Below the pieces are notes generated by a model. The model had not been told where the DNA came from. It made no database searches and saw nothing but the letters and a program-made list of their open reading frames with translations. Shown here in pieces: positions 40,950 through 51,900 of a stretch of 64,000 nucleotides of DNA. Source of the stretch: Linnemannia elongata (Eukaryota > Mortierellomycota > Mortierellomycetes > Mortierellales > Mortierellaceae); contig JAXBDG010000018.1 in the NCBI GenBank assembly GCA_036320915.1, positions 372,001-436,000 of the forward strand, read 5' to 3'. The stretch's first letter is position 1. Each line of letters begins with the position of its first letter. The position numbers and the translations under genes were made by a program.

Positions 40950-41831
40950 TGCTACCACTGCCACCCATGGGTTGTGAATGCCAATGGATTATCAATTGGT
41001 GCGAAAGCAATCTAGTCGTGTCCGTCGATTCATCGGACGTCTCAAATTCTGTAACCATGACCATTTCCTCATGCTCAACGAGTTCTTGGTCGACAAGCAC
41101 GGAGGCTTCCCTGATCACCTCCACCTCAGATTCGAGACAGCATCCTGCATGGTCAAGGGACTGCTCCAGCGCGAAGCCTCTGCAGGACACAGGGGGATGA
41201 TAGGGCCGAAAGTTTGCAATAGATGGCTGCGAGGGCGGGGGGTCGTGCATAGTGAAATGCCGGTCAAGTGTCAAACCCGTGCTCACAAACGAAGGTTCGG
41301 ATCAACTTGCCCTAAGAGCGCAATATGGGTGAGCTCGGTGCCAGGTACATCTAGATGCACAGATCCCACGCGACAGACCCAAGGATGAAGTTATTGTCAA
41401 GGTCATTGCTTGGCGAGTCACACAGCCTCGAGTCTCAGATCTATACCCGCACACCCATTATGTACCTCAACATTTTTAGGATGTCCAGTAACGACACTAT
41501 CACCCAGACTATCCCGGGAGCGAATAACAGATTCATTTACGTCCTTAATGGCACCGCATACATAGCCGACCTCGTCCACGAGACCCAAGCCAAGGTGCAT
41601 CATACCCTCCTCCTCTTCAAGAATAGTACCAGCACCGTCAGGATCCAGGCAAAGGATGAAGCAGCGAGTTTTGTGATGAAAGCGGAAGAGTTGATGACGG
41701 AACCCGTGGTCCAGATTGGCCCGTTTGATATGAATACATGTGAGGAGGTTTACGAGACTTATCGGGATTATCGCCAAAACGTGAACTTCGGATGGTACTT
41801 CAAATTATTTGCTTCTTTCTTTTGCTCTTAG
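40950..41831 (+). pseudogene. Pirin remnant C (most complete copy)
   Basis: Nearly the full pirin length is visible over several frames. In order: SSRVRRFIGRLKF, FLMLNEFLVDKHGGFPDHLH (both His of the metal motif kept), GRGVVHSEMP near 41240-41265 (His and Glu kept), then a damaged part with stops. A long C-terminal frame follows: ESHSLESQIYTRTPIMYLN, RFIYVLNGTAYIADL, VHHTLLLF, EEVYETYRDYRQN. The N-terminal start region and frame continuity are lost. It begins about 170 bases after the eEF3 stop on the same strand and is convergent with NLR C. The C-terminal frame (41355-41831) could in principle be translated, but it lacks the metal-binding half. Confidence 0.85.
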
Positions 41832-42018
41832 TATCAAATGCATCTCTGCACCTCTAGCAGGATCACACTGATTAAAAACACGCACACCATTCAATGAACG
41901 AAAATAGGATATGTTATTAATTGGCGCGCCATTCATCACCAGTAACGATTGAAAGTATACTAACGAACACGCCTACGGTCTCTATAAATGAATATAATTG
42001 CGCAATGGACTATGTCGT

Positions 42019-45000
42019 TCAAGCGGCATTTCCCTTGCAACGCTGAGTGAGCAATTGCTGATTGGTTGAGGAGAGACCAATAACATCAGCAAAAACAGCA
42101 TCCGAGGCAGCTAGACCATGATTTTCAGTGCTCCAAACCAACTGGGCTGACCATGTATCCGGCGAAGACGACAATGTCTCCACCAGTCTCCACACTTGAA
42201 GGAATCCATTGGCGCATCCGATGCTAAACTCCAACTTGTCAGGTTTCCATGCAATTCTTTGTACTTCTCCAAAGATATCTCGGATACGCACCAAACACTT
42301 CCACTCTCCTCGACCTTCTCCTCCTTCTGCTGTCTTGTCAGATGCAAGATTCCAGAGCCAAACCGAGCCACGTAAGCCCACACCCAACCATTGACCACAG
42401 GACGAAAACGCTGAACAATAAGCGTTATTGTCGTGCTCTAGCATTTGTAGCAGCTCCCCACTCTCAATGCTCCAAAGCTCAACACAACAGTCGTGGAAGA
42501 CATTAGAAGCAGTCATAACGTCAGATGAAGACGATATTGACCAGTGATCTGCGAATTCTAAGGCTTTCACGACGACTCTACGCTTACGCCTGTCCAATTC
42601 CCAGGCTCGAATGGTTCCATCCCGACTTCCCGAGAAAATTCGATGGCTGTTAGGCGAGAATACCAAACAAGTAACTGTCCAGGTATGGCCTTTAAGCACG
42701 CGGTCCAGTATCCCTGAGCGAGCGTCCCAAAGTCGCACTGTGCCGTCGTCGCTGCCGGTGGCGATCCAGCGGCTGTCGGCTGAAAAAGTCATGGCGGTCA
42801 CTTCGTCTCTGTGACCGCGCAGGACAACACCAGCTTGACCTGGTGTGATGTCCCACACAGTGACGACTCTAGTGTCTGTTCCGACTAACGCGACTCGAAG
42901 ACCATCCGGGGAAAACGCTAGGCAGTCGACAGGATTGTCTCCCCAAGAAATAGCTAGATCAAACTCTCCAGATACCGCATCATACTGTTGCACAGCTCCA
43001 GAATAGGTACCACAGAAGAGAGATTGACCGTCCGGAGAAAAAAGTAAGCTCATTGGCGAGTCGGATCCACCGTCCACGTCCATGCCTGTCCTCAGTGAGC
43101 TCGCGTCCCAGAGCTGGATGGTGCAGTCCGACCTGCACGAGGCAAGTTGGAGTCCGTTTGGAGAAAAGGCTACTTGATCGAAAGAGGAACCATGGCCGGC
43201 AAAGACAGAAAGAACAGATCCTGTTACTGCACTCCAAACCTTCACCGTGTTGTCCCAACTGCACGTGGCGATCCATTGGCCGTTCGGTGAAAAGCTTACA
43301 CCCGCGACTGCGTTGCCATGGGCGTTCCAATTCCTCTTTAACTTGCCGGTAGTTGTATTGTAGAGCTGTAAATCGCCATCAGCATATCCTACGGCGATCT
43401 CTAGGCCTCCAGGGGAGTATGCGACGCTTGTCATATCCCCACTTTGACTCTCCCAGACTTCTCCTGGCTGTCCAGTCCGTGTGTCAAAGAACCGGATCAA
43501 CATCTCGCCGCCAATAGACACAACCGCACGTCCATCGGGTGAGTAGGAAATGCTATGAATCCATTTAGTATGACCAGTCAAAATGGATAGATTGGCGCCT
43601 GTCTGCACATCCCATACCCTCACAGTCTTGTCCATTCCGGCTGAAGCGACCTGCTTGCCAGAGGGTGAAAACACCACAGTCAACACGCTGTCGGTATGTC
43701 CCTCCAGAACAAAAATACACAACCCACTCTCGCAGTCCCATAATCGCACTGTCTTGTCGCCGCTTCCTGAAAGGAGTTGATGGCCGTTAGGCGAATAGGC
43801 GAGGCTGCGAACCCTCTTCAGATGCCCCCTATAATTGTGAGTCGTTGACCATGTGGAGGTGTCGTAAATGTTGATGCGGCCGTCTTCCAGACCAATAGTG
43901 AGCGATGTCCCGTCAGGCGAATAAGCGCATGACCCTACATACTTTTCCTCCTTCAAGTACGGCATCTCCCCAAAATTTACATCCTCCATCCTGGCTCTGG
44001 TGAAATCCGCCTGACGAATCCAGCTCTTGGTGAGGTTGACGCCCGTCAATTCAGCCTCCTGCAGTTGTGCCGAGTCGAACTGGCCGCCAGACATGTCTGC
44101 TCCAGGAACTCGAATACCCCGAAGGTTGGCTCCGTTGAATCGTACTCCGGCCCTGACCAAGATCGTAATGGCGTTTGCAGCGGCTTGAGCTGCTTGCTCG
44201 TCGGACTTGGATAGCTCAATGATGGCGAGGAGTTTGTTCTTGAATTTAGAGTCCACCTGCACGCGTTCGGCCAGAAACTGGATGATCGAGGGCTCTGTGA
44301 CAAGGTTTCTATGAAACAATGGATTTACGCTGATTGTGGGTGAGGTCACAGAGGTATCGGAAAAGACTGGCAGGGCAAGTTCACTATTGTCATCGATCAG
44401 TCCATAGACGGTGCGGGCAAGAAAATACTCCAGGATGGAGCGATGGACAAAGCGGTACTGTGTGCCGGCTCGACTGAGAAGACTGGCTCCACGGAGAAGA
44501 GTAGTCTCGCAGTCGATGCCGAAAAAGGCGGCTTTCCAAGAAAATTTGTCGCGTTTGCTGATGTAGTCGACAATGGGCCTGCCATCCTGATGTAGAAATA
44601 TTGCAGCTGCCAGATCCTGCTGAAATTTGACCCCACTCTTCTCGAATCCGACCTCCAACAACTCCTCGAATGCTACCTGGTTCTCCCTGTTCAGCCTTTG
44701 ATTCTCCAGCCGGCGTTTGTTGACAGCCATCCAGTGCCTCACAAAGGTATCGTAAAGTTCTGCGCGAGTGATTCGGAGCCCGAAGAGTTCGGCTATTCCT
44801 TGCACGACGGTAGGAAGGGCCTCTAGTGACAGTGTAAGGAGAAACGGGTTCCTGACCAGATCCATTAAGTTGGGGATAGCCTCCAGCCTGTCCATGTAGT
44901 CCTTCTTGACCCACGTGCGCGGCTCGAGAGGAACATAATGCTCCACATAGTCCTCAATCTGCTCCCTGCTGAATGGAGCAATGACGGCTTGCTGGAAAAG

Positions 45001-46077
45001 ATCGTTGGCGACTCGAATGTACTGGTCCACCGCCTTAGGCTCGAACCACCTCCGATAGCCTGGTCCGAGATATTGCGTGCGGCAAGTAATAAGCATCTTG
45101 ACGTCCCACTGCCCAGATTGGTTGAAGAGGTTGGTGGTATGTAGATTGGATGTAAGCTGACTCTCGTCGTATCCATCACAGATCAAAGTGAACTGCCGGT
45201 GCAGCTTCAGCTCACGGATTTGGTCTTCCAAAAAGTTGTGGGTCCTCAATTGCTCTGCTACCAAATCCTTCTCTGGTCGTTCGAGAGATGGCAAACTGAT
45301 GAAAAGCGGGATGCGGCCTCCTGCCTTGTACTCCTGCCAGAGCTGGTGTTCCATGTGTCGATTGAATGTTGACTTGCCCGCCCCCGAGTCGCCAAGAATA
45401 AGCATGACCTGGGCGTTGCCGGCAATAAAGTCCTTGGCCTTGTCCATGAGAGGGAGCAGCTTATCGTCCGTGTCTTTGAGGCTGAGTTTGGCCATGGGGT
45501 CGATGTAAACCGCCTGCTTGTACTCGGCAATCCTCATCGACCTCAAGACATGCAGGTCGTGCTCGAGTGTTGGGATCTCTTGGACCTTAGAGAGAAGCGG
45601 GGAGTGTAGTTTCAGCGAGACGGGCACGGCGTTAGGGTCAGGCGCTGCAGACTGGATGGATTCCTCAGTTTCAATGAGCGTAACAGGCGTTGATAAGGCT
45701 GCCGAGGCGGGAACAGTCCCTTTGACTTTGAAGTGTCGTGAAAAACGTTTCCTGTATCCGACCTTCGACGAACGGCCTGAGGATGCGGACTTGGGACCGT
45801 TGGTGACACCTGGTCCATGATCAACGTCCACGGCAACATCCTTTGTGGTGCGATGACCAAGGGGGCTCAATAAGTTGGCAGGCCCGATATGAATGGCCGC
45901 CACTCCTTGAGCGATTATGGGAACGTCGCCGGACTTTGACGGCACTTGTCCAAGCGTTGTGGTGTTGTCGAGTTGAGAAATGATACGCTGTCTCTCAATG
46001 GCTATATCTGGACGCTTAAAAAAAGCCGACGAGGATGGGGAAGGGGGCGGATTGCCTTGTGGTGGCGAGGAGGACAT
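42019..46077 (-). CDS. NLR C: short-form NACHT/pentapeptide/WD40 protein (1352 aa)
   Basis: Start MSSSPPQGNPP at 46077, seven codons inside a longer frame that runs into the leader intron. The N-terminal Ser-rich part and the basic motif (SSGRSSKVGYRKRFSRHFK) are kept. After about residue 165 (VSLKLHS) it goes straight to PLLSKVQEIPTLEHDLHVL, so the whole ARM-like region of the long forms is absent. Walker A GDSGAGKST at about residues 229-237, Walker B LICDGYDE, sensor-like KMLITCRTQYL, pentapeptide repeats (FNGANLRGIRVPGADMSG) and 14 WD repeats follow. The linker after NACHT is more divergent than in A, B, D and E (RLNRENQVAFEELLEVGFEK). Intact, no introns in the CDS. Confidence 0.92.
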   Translation of the reverse strand: MSSSPPQGNPPPSPSSSAFFKRPDIAIERQRIISQLDNTTTLGQVPSKSGDVPIIAQGVAAIHIGPANLLSPLGHRTTKDVAVDVDHGPGVTNGPKSASSGRSSKVGYRKRFSRHFKVKGTVPASAALSTPVTLIETEESIQSAAPDPNAVPVSLKLHSPLLSKVQEIPTLEHDLHVLRSMRIAEYKQAVYIDPMAKLSLKDTDDKLLPLMDKAKDFIAGNAQVMLILGDSGAGKSTFNRHMEHQLWQEYKAGGRIPLFISLPSLERPEKDLVAEQLRTHNFLEDQIRELKLHRQFTLICDGYDESQLTSNLHTTNLFNQSGQWDVKMLITCRTQYLGPGYRRWFEPKAVDQYIRVANDLFQQAVIAPFSREQIEDYVEHYVPLEPRTWVKKDYMDRLEAIPNLMDLVRNPFLLTLSLEALPTVVQGIAELFGLRITRAELYDTFVRHWMAVNKRRLENQRLNRENQVAFEELLEVGFEKSGVKFQQDLAAAIFLHQDGRPIVDYISKRDKFSWKAAFFGIDCETTLLRGASLLSRAGTQYRFVHRSILEYFLARTVYGLIDDNSELALPVFSDTSVTSPTISVNPLFHRNLVTEPSIIQFLAERVQVDSKFKNKLLAIIELSKSDEQAAQAAANAITILVRAGVRFNGANLRGIRVPGADMSGGQFDSAQLQEAELTGVNLTKSWIRQADFTRARMEDVNFGEMPYLKEEKYVGSCAYSPDGTSLTIGLEDGRINIYDTSTWSTTHNYRGHLKRVRSLAYSPNGHQLLSGSGDKTVRLWDCESGLCIFVLEGHTDSVLTVVFSPSGKQVASAGMDKTVRVWDVQTGANLSILTGHTKWIHSISYSPDGRAVVSIGGEMLIRFFDTRTGQPGEVWESQSGDMTSVAYSPGGLEIAVGYADGDLQLYNTTTGKLKRNWNAHGNAVAGVSFSPNGQWIATCSWDNTVKVWSAVTGSVLSVFAGHGSSFDQVAFSPNGLQLASCRSDCTIQLWDASSLRTGMDVDGGSDSPMSLLFSPDGQSLFCGTYSGAVQQYDAVSGEFDLAISWGDNPVDCLAFSPDGLRVALVGTDTRVVTVWDITPGQAGVVLRGHRDEVTAMTFSADSRWIATGSDDGTVRLWDARSGILDRVLKGHTWTVTCLVFSPNSHRIFSGSRDGTIRAWELDRRKRRVVVKALEFADHWSISSSSDVMTASNVFHDCCVELWSIESGELLQMLEHDNNAYCSAFSSCGQWLGVGLRGSVWLWNLASDKTAEGGEGRGEWKCLVRIRDIFGEVQRIAWKPDKLEFSIGCANGFLQVWRLVETLSSSPDTWSAQLVWSTENHGLAASDAVFADVIGLSSTNQQLLTQRCKGNAA

Positions 46078-48041
46078 GGTTACAACTACACACAACAATC
46101 ATGAATGGCGTTGGTTAATAATCTGGATAACTCTGCTGAAATAAATCTAGCATAACAATCACTCTCTCTCCTTTTTACCTTAGCCTGGTTTGGAAAATGA
46201 CTTTGCTGCTGGTTAAGGGCTGGGAAGGAGCGGATGAGCAGAAGAATGACTAGTATGAGAGTGCGAAGCTATGAACAAGGAATATATACAACGTTAAGGA
46301 AAGGTTGTAAACAATATGGCATTTCATGACCAGATATGCATGGGGTGATCGAGCATTATTCCCCTTCCTTACCAAAGAGGTAGGAAAGGACTTTCCTTGT
46401 TTTGGTGATGGACCGGGCTTGTGTTTGGTTGGCGAGAGTTGTTGGCCTATATCGATAAGATATCGGTTAGAATCGAGCTTAGCTAAAGCACAGCTGTCAA
46501 TTGCACTTTTCGTGTGCTGTGTTTGTCCTCTTACACCTACTGCGTGTGGACTTGGTGTCGGTTTTATTGTTTTTAGTACTGAATTGAGGGTGTGTAACAG
46601 ACGCAGAGAAACGATTGAAAAATCTTCTCCAGCTTCTGTTTTTTCACACGATCCTTTCCTTACCTTGAGACAAGTAGGGCACTGGTTTTGCTGTTGTTTT
46701 GCGTGAGTCGCGACAATGAGGGCTCTTGGTGGGTTCGGTTGTTTATGGCAAGAGAAAGTACCTATGAACGTGTCAATCGTGTATTAGCATCGTGCAAAAG
46801 CCTTGTTTTCGTTCCTTAATACAGCGACAAGCGTATTGATTCACGCCCGACGACTTTTTGGGAGGGGTCTACCTCTGTACTGTTGGAACGAACGTTTATC
46901 TGTTTTTCTTTTTATATTTTTTTTTGAGTTGTGGTTGAGGGTCACGACAAGTGAGTAGAAGAGAGAACGGAGTGTCTTTGTTGGTACTGGTAGCGGAGTA
47001 ATGAGGTGTGAATGAACAAAGACAAAGTGAATTCACAATGTGAACAATGTTCCGAATGTTGAATCGAGAAATGTAAGTAAAGAAAGGCGCGAGAGAGGGA
47101 TAGAGAGAGACGGACGACAGTGACAGGGGTTTGAGGATAGTGGTGGAGGGGAGGACGACAGAAGGCAAGTCAAAGAGAAAAGAAAAGAAAGAAAACGTAG
47201 AGCTTGGGGTTATTTAACGTTATCTGCTCCCCTTTTCATGCACTGCCTCTTTATTGCTTTGCCTTGGCTGTGACCCAAGCATGTACGCCACTCCGTCTTG
47301 CTCTTCTGTGTGTTCAAAGCAAAAAATTGGCAATTAGATTTTTTGTTTGATTTGTTGAGCACAAACAGAGGATGCAAATTCTAGGAGATCTATACCATGA
47401 GTTATTTAAAAGTAGCCAGGGTTTAAAGTATGCTGTACGGTTGCATCAACCTGGCCTTCAAGTATTCACGACCGTCTCGCAAGGTATATTATATCCCATA
47501 GAACGATACGCGTTGTCCTTTCAGGCACAGCATTGGCTGCTGATCAAGCTGGGTGAGACTGATATGGTCAACGACGAAAGCTAGACATCGAACGCGAAAC
47601 AGGAAAGGCATTTTCGAGAGCACCATGTTGCTCAGCAACAGGGAGAGAGGAATGCTTTCGTTTCTTTTGGGATCCTCATTTTCTCACGCAATTTGCCTCG
47701 GTCAATGTGATCTGTATTTCAAGCACTATGGTTGTTCAGGACTCTCCGACATCATCTGTGATTGGGATCTGTCTTTTAGTGACACCTGTTGTTGGGTCAG
47801 ATATATATATCCATGCTTAATCGTAGAATGTGTTCTGAACCGCACACTTGCCAGGCTTAGCCACTTTTCATTGACAGAAGAGCAGCAAAAGGTATTTGGC
47901 ATCCAGCACAACTCACCTCTTCATCAGCAATAAGAAACCTCGTATCCTCACGCGATAACAATAGCAGTCTTCATCATTACTCCCACTCACACAACAACTT
48001 CTCTTCTCCTAGCTATACCCACAATAAGACAACAACCCAGT
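46078..48041 (-). promoter_or_regulatory. Leader and promoter of NLR C, then module spacer
   Basis: The last leader intron is 46178-46086: donor AAG|GTAAAAAGGAGAG, acceptor TGTGTAG, then TTGTAACC before the ATG. Further out the region aligns with the leaders of A and B, including the CAGCAAAGTCATT exon (about 46195-46215) and the CCTTGGCTGTGACCCAAGC region at about 47262. Beyond about 47560 is the spacer leading to pirin D. No protein gene is supported. Confidence 0.55.
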
Positions 48042-48747
48042 ATGACTACTACCTCAACCTCTCTCCCCAGATCCATCACAAAGGCTGTCCTCTCCAGGGA
48101 ACAGTCCGAAGGAACCGGTGACCGTGTCCACTGATCCATCGGAAGTCCCGAATTCCTTAACCATGACCTCTTCCTTATGCTCAAAGAGTTAACGGATCGA
48201 CAAGAATGGAGTCTTTTCTGATCACCTGAGCAGCGGATTCGAGATTGGCATGACATGCTCGAGGGACAGGTTCAGTACGAGGATTTTGCAGAACAAAAGA
48301 AGACCATTGGACCTGGCGACTTGCAGTGGGTGACTGCCAGTCGTGGCATTGTTCACTCTGGGATGCCAGGCAAGTTGCAGACCAGTGCTCTTGGACTGCA
48401 ACTGTAAATTAATTTGGTCCAGGAGCATAAGATATGCAAGTCCCAGTACCAGGAACTTCTGGGCGCACAAATCCCACGCGCCCGATCCAAGGATGAAGTT
48501 GTTGTCAAGGTCTTTGCTGAGAGAGTCGCACAGCCTCAAGTCTCAGATCCACTCATCATGCACCTCGACTTAAAGATATTCACCAACCAGACTATCACTC
48601 AGCCCATCCCGAAAACATACATCAGATTCAACTAGGTCCTCAACGGCACCGCATACACATGCAACCTCCGCCACGAGACCAGAGCTCGCGATGGCGTGAA
48701 TAGGTTTGAGAGAGAGGACGTGAAACTTGGATGGTGTTTCAATGTAG
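48042..48747 (+). pseudogene. Pirin remnant D
   Basis: Starts MTTTSTSLPRSITKAVLS in frame with the pirin N-terminus. A stop then replaces the RVR(R/Q)SIG arginine (RVH-stop-SIG). Pirin motifs continue with stops between them: FLMLKEL, then the almost intact TIGPGDLQWVTASRGIVHSG (Glu of the HSE motif changed to Gly), then YQELLGAQIPRARSKDEVVV. The C-terminal cupin is cut short, with an internal deletion before the last residues. The GFPDHPH motif is destroyed. At least four in-frame stops. Convergent with NLR D. Confidence 0.85.
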
Positions 48748-48960
48748 TTGCTGATTTCTTTTACTCTTTGTACCAAACGTAAGTGAGCAATATCATCAGT
48801 ACCACATTGGATAAAAAACACACATACCATTCAATGAACAAAATATGGTTTGTTATTAATTGGCGCGCCGTTCGACTTCAGTAACAACTGAAAGCCTACC
48901 AACGAACATGCTTGACGTCTCTACAAGAAAAAAAACCTGTAATGGACTATGTTGTGCTGT

Positions 48961-51900
48961 TCAAGCGGCAGCACCCTTGCAACGCTGAGTGAGTAATTGC
49001 TGATTGACTGAGGAGAGACCAATAGCATCGGCAAAAATGGCATCCGAGGCAACCAGAGCAGGATTTCCAGCGCTCCAAACCAACTGGGCCGACCATTCAT
49101 CTGACGACGCCGACGTCTTTACCAGTCTCCACACATGAAGGGATCCATTCTCGCATCCGATGCCAAACTCCAACGTGTCAGGTTTCCATGCAATGCTATT
49201 GACACGTCCAAAGATATCTCCGATACGCACCAAACACCTCCACTCTCCTCGGCCTTCTCCTCCTTCTGCTGTCTTGTCAGATATAAAGTTCCAGAGCCAA
49301 ACCGAGCGAGCCAAGCCTACACCCATCCAATGGTCCCTGGACGAAAACGCGAAGCATAGAGCATCGTCGTCATGCTCTAGTGTTTGTTGAAGTTGCCCGC
49401 TCTCCTTATCCCAAAGCTCAACATGACGGCTCAGGAACGTTCTAGAAGCAGTCTTTAAGCCATCAGATGAAGACGAAATTGTCCAACGCTCTGGAAAGCC
49501 ACCGTCATTCACAACGACTCTAGACTCACCACTGTCCAAATCCCAGGCTCGAACAGTTCCATCCCGACTTCCCGACAAAACTCGATGGCTGTTCGGCGAA
49601 AATACCAAACAAACAACACAAGAGGTATGGCCTTCAAGCACGCGGTCTAACATCCCTGAGCGAGCATCCCAAAGTCGTACTGTCTTGTCGTAGCTGCCAG
49701 TGGCAATCCAGCGGCTATCGGCTGAAAAGACCAAGGCATTTACCTTTCCTGTGTGGCTGCGCAGGACAAAGTCGGCTTGACCTGTTCCAATGTCCCATAC
49801 AGTGATGGCATTGTCGTTCGTTCCAGCTGAGGCGATTCGAAGACCATCCGGGGACACCGCTAGGCACTTGACAGGATTGTCTCCGCAAACAATAGCTAGA
49901 CCAGATTCTCCAGATACTGCATCATACTGCCTTACAGTTCCCGACTTGGTGCCACAGAAGAGAACTCGACCGTCGGGAGAAAACAGTACACTCATCAACG
50001 GATCGGACCCATCCTCCACGTCCATGCCTGTACCCAACGAGCTCACGCTCCAAAGTCGGATGGTGCAGTCAAAACTACACGAGGCAAGCTGGAGTCCGTT
50101 TGGCGAAAAGGCTACTTGGAACACTCGAGAACTATGACCGGTATAGACGGAAAGAACCGATCCCGTTGCTGCACTCCAAACCGCCACTGTGCTGTCCCAA
50201 CTGCATGTAGCGACCCATTGGCTGTTCGGTGAAAACGTTACGCCCGCGATAAAGTTGATATGAGCCTTCCAATTCCTCGTTGGCTTGCCGGTAGCTGTAC
50301 TATAAAGCAGTAGCTCGCCATTAGTATACCCTACGGCAATCTCTAGGCCCCCAGGAGCGTATGCGACTCTATTCACCGCCTCAATTCGACTCTCCCAGAC
50401 TTCTCCCGGCTGTCCTGTCTGTGTGTCAAAGAACCGGATCATCCCATCGTAACCAACAGACACAACCGCATGTCCACCGGGTGAGTAGGAAATGCTACGA
50501 ACCCAGCCAGTATGATAAGTTAAGATGGACAGATTGGTGCCTGTCTGAACATCCCACAGCCTTACGGTCTTGTCCTTTCCTGCCGAAGCAACCTGCTTGC
50601 CAGAAGGTGAAAATGCCACAGTCCACACTTCGTCAGTGTGCCCCTCCAGCACAAAAACGCACGAGCCACTCTCGCAGTCCCATAACCGTACTGTGCAATC
50701 ATCGCTGCCTGAAAGGAGTTGATGGCCGGTAGGCGAATAGGTGATGCTGTCAATACAACTTCGATGCCCTTGAAAAGTGCGAGTCGTTTTCCACATCAAG
50801 GTGTCGTAAATTTTGATGCGGCCGTCTCTTAGACTTATAGCGAGCGATGCTCCGTCAGGAGAGTATGTGCACGAGTATACCCCTTCACTCTCCTTCAAAT
50901 ATGGCAACTCTCCGAACTGAACTCTCTCCATCTGCGCCTTAGTGAAATCCACCCCACGAATCCAGCTCTTGGTAAGGTTGACGCCTGTCAAGTCAGACTC
51001 CTGCAGCAGTGCCGAGTCGAACTGGCCGCCAGACATGTCCGCTCCTGGAACTCGAATACCCCTAAGATCAGACCCGTTGAATCGCACTCCTGCCTTGACC
51101 AAGATCGTCATGGCGTTCGAGGCGGCTTGAGCTGCTTGGTCGTCGGCCTTTGACAGCTCAATGATGGCGAGAAGCTCTCTCTTAAATCCAGAGTCCAGCC
51201 GTACGCGCTCTGCCAGGAACTGGATAATTGAGGGCTCTACAACAAGGTTCCTCTTGGACAGCGGGTGGGCGCCAATGGTGGGAAAGGTGGTGGGGGTTTC
51301 AGAATCGACAGGCGGATCAAATTCATCATGTTCCTTGGTGGGCCCAGAGATAGTACACGAGAAAAAGTATTCCAAGACCGAGCGGTGGACAAAGCGGTAT
51401 TGGTTGCCGGCACGACTCAGCAGACTGGAATCTCGAAGTAGCGCCCTCTCGGGATCAAGACCAAAGAACTGAGCTTTCCAAGTGTTTCTGTCTCTCTTGT
51501 GAGAGTAGTCAACAACAGGTCTGCCATCCTGCTCTTGGAAGATGGACGCCGCCAGCTCCATCTGGTACAGAATACCGTTGCGCTCGAACCCGTCGTCACA
51601 GAGGATATTAAGCGCTATCTGACTGTTCTCGCTCAACTTTTGATCCTCCAGACGGCGCTTGTTAACAACCATCCAGTGCCTCACAAAGATATCGTACAAC
51701 TCTGTGCGGGTGACTCGAAGCCTGGAGAGATTGGCTTTCCCTTGCATGACGGTAGGAAGGGCCTCCAGTGACAGAGCAAGGAGGAAAGGGTTCCTGACCA
51801 AATCCATCAGATTGGGGATAGCCTCTAGCCTGTCCATGTAGTCCTTCTTGACCCAGGTGCGCGGCTCGAGAGAAACATAATGCTCCACATAGTCCTCAAT

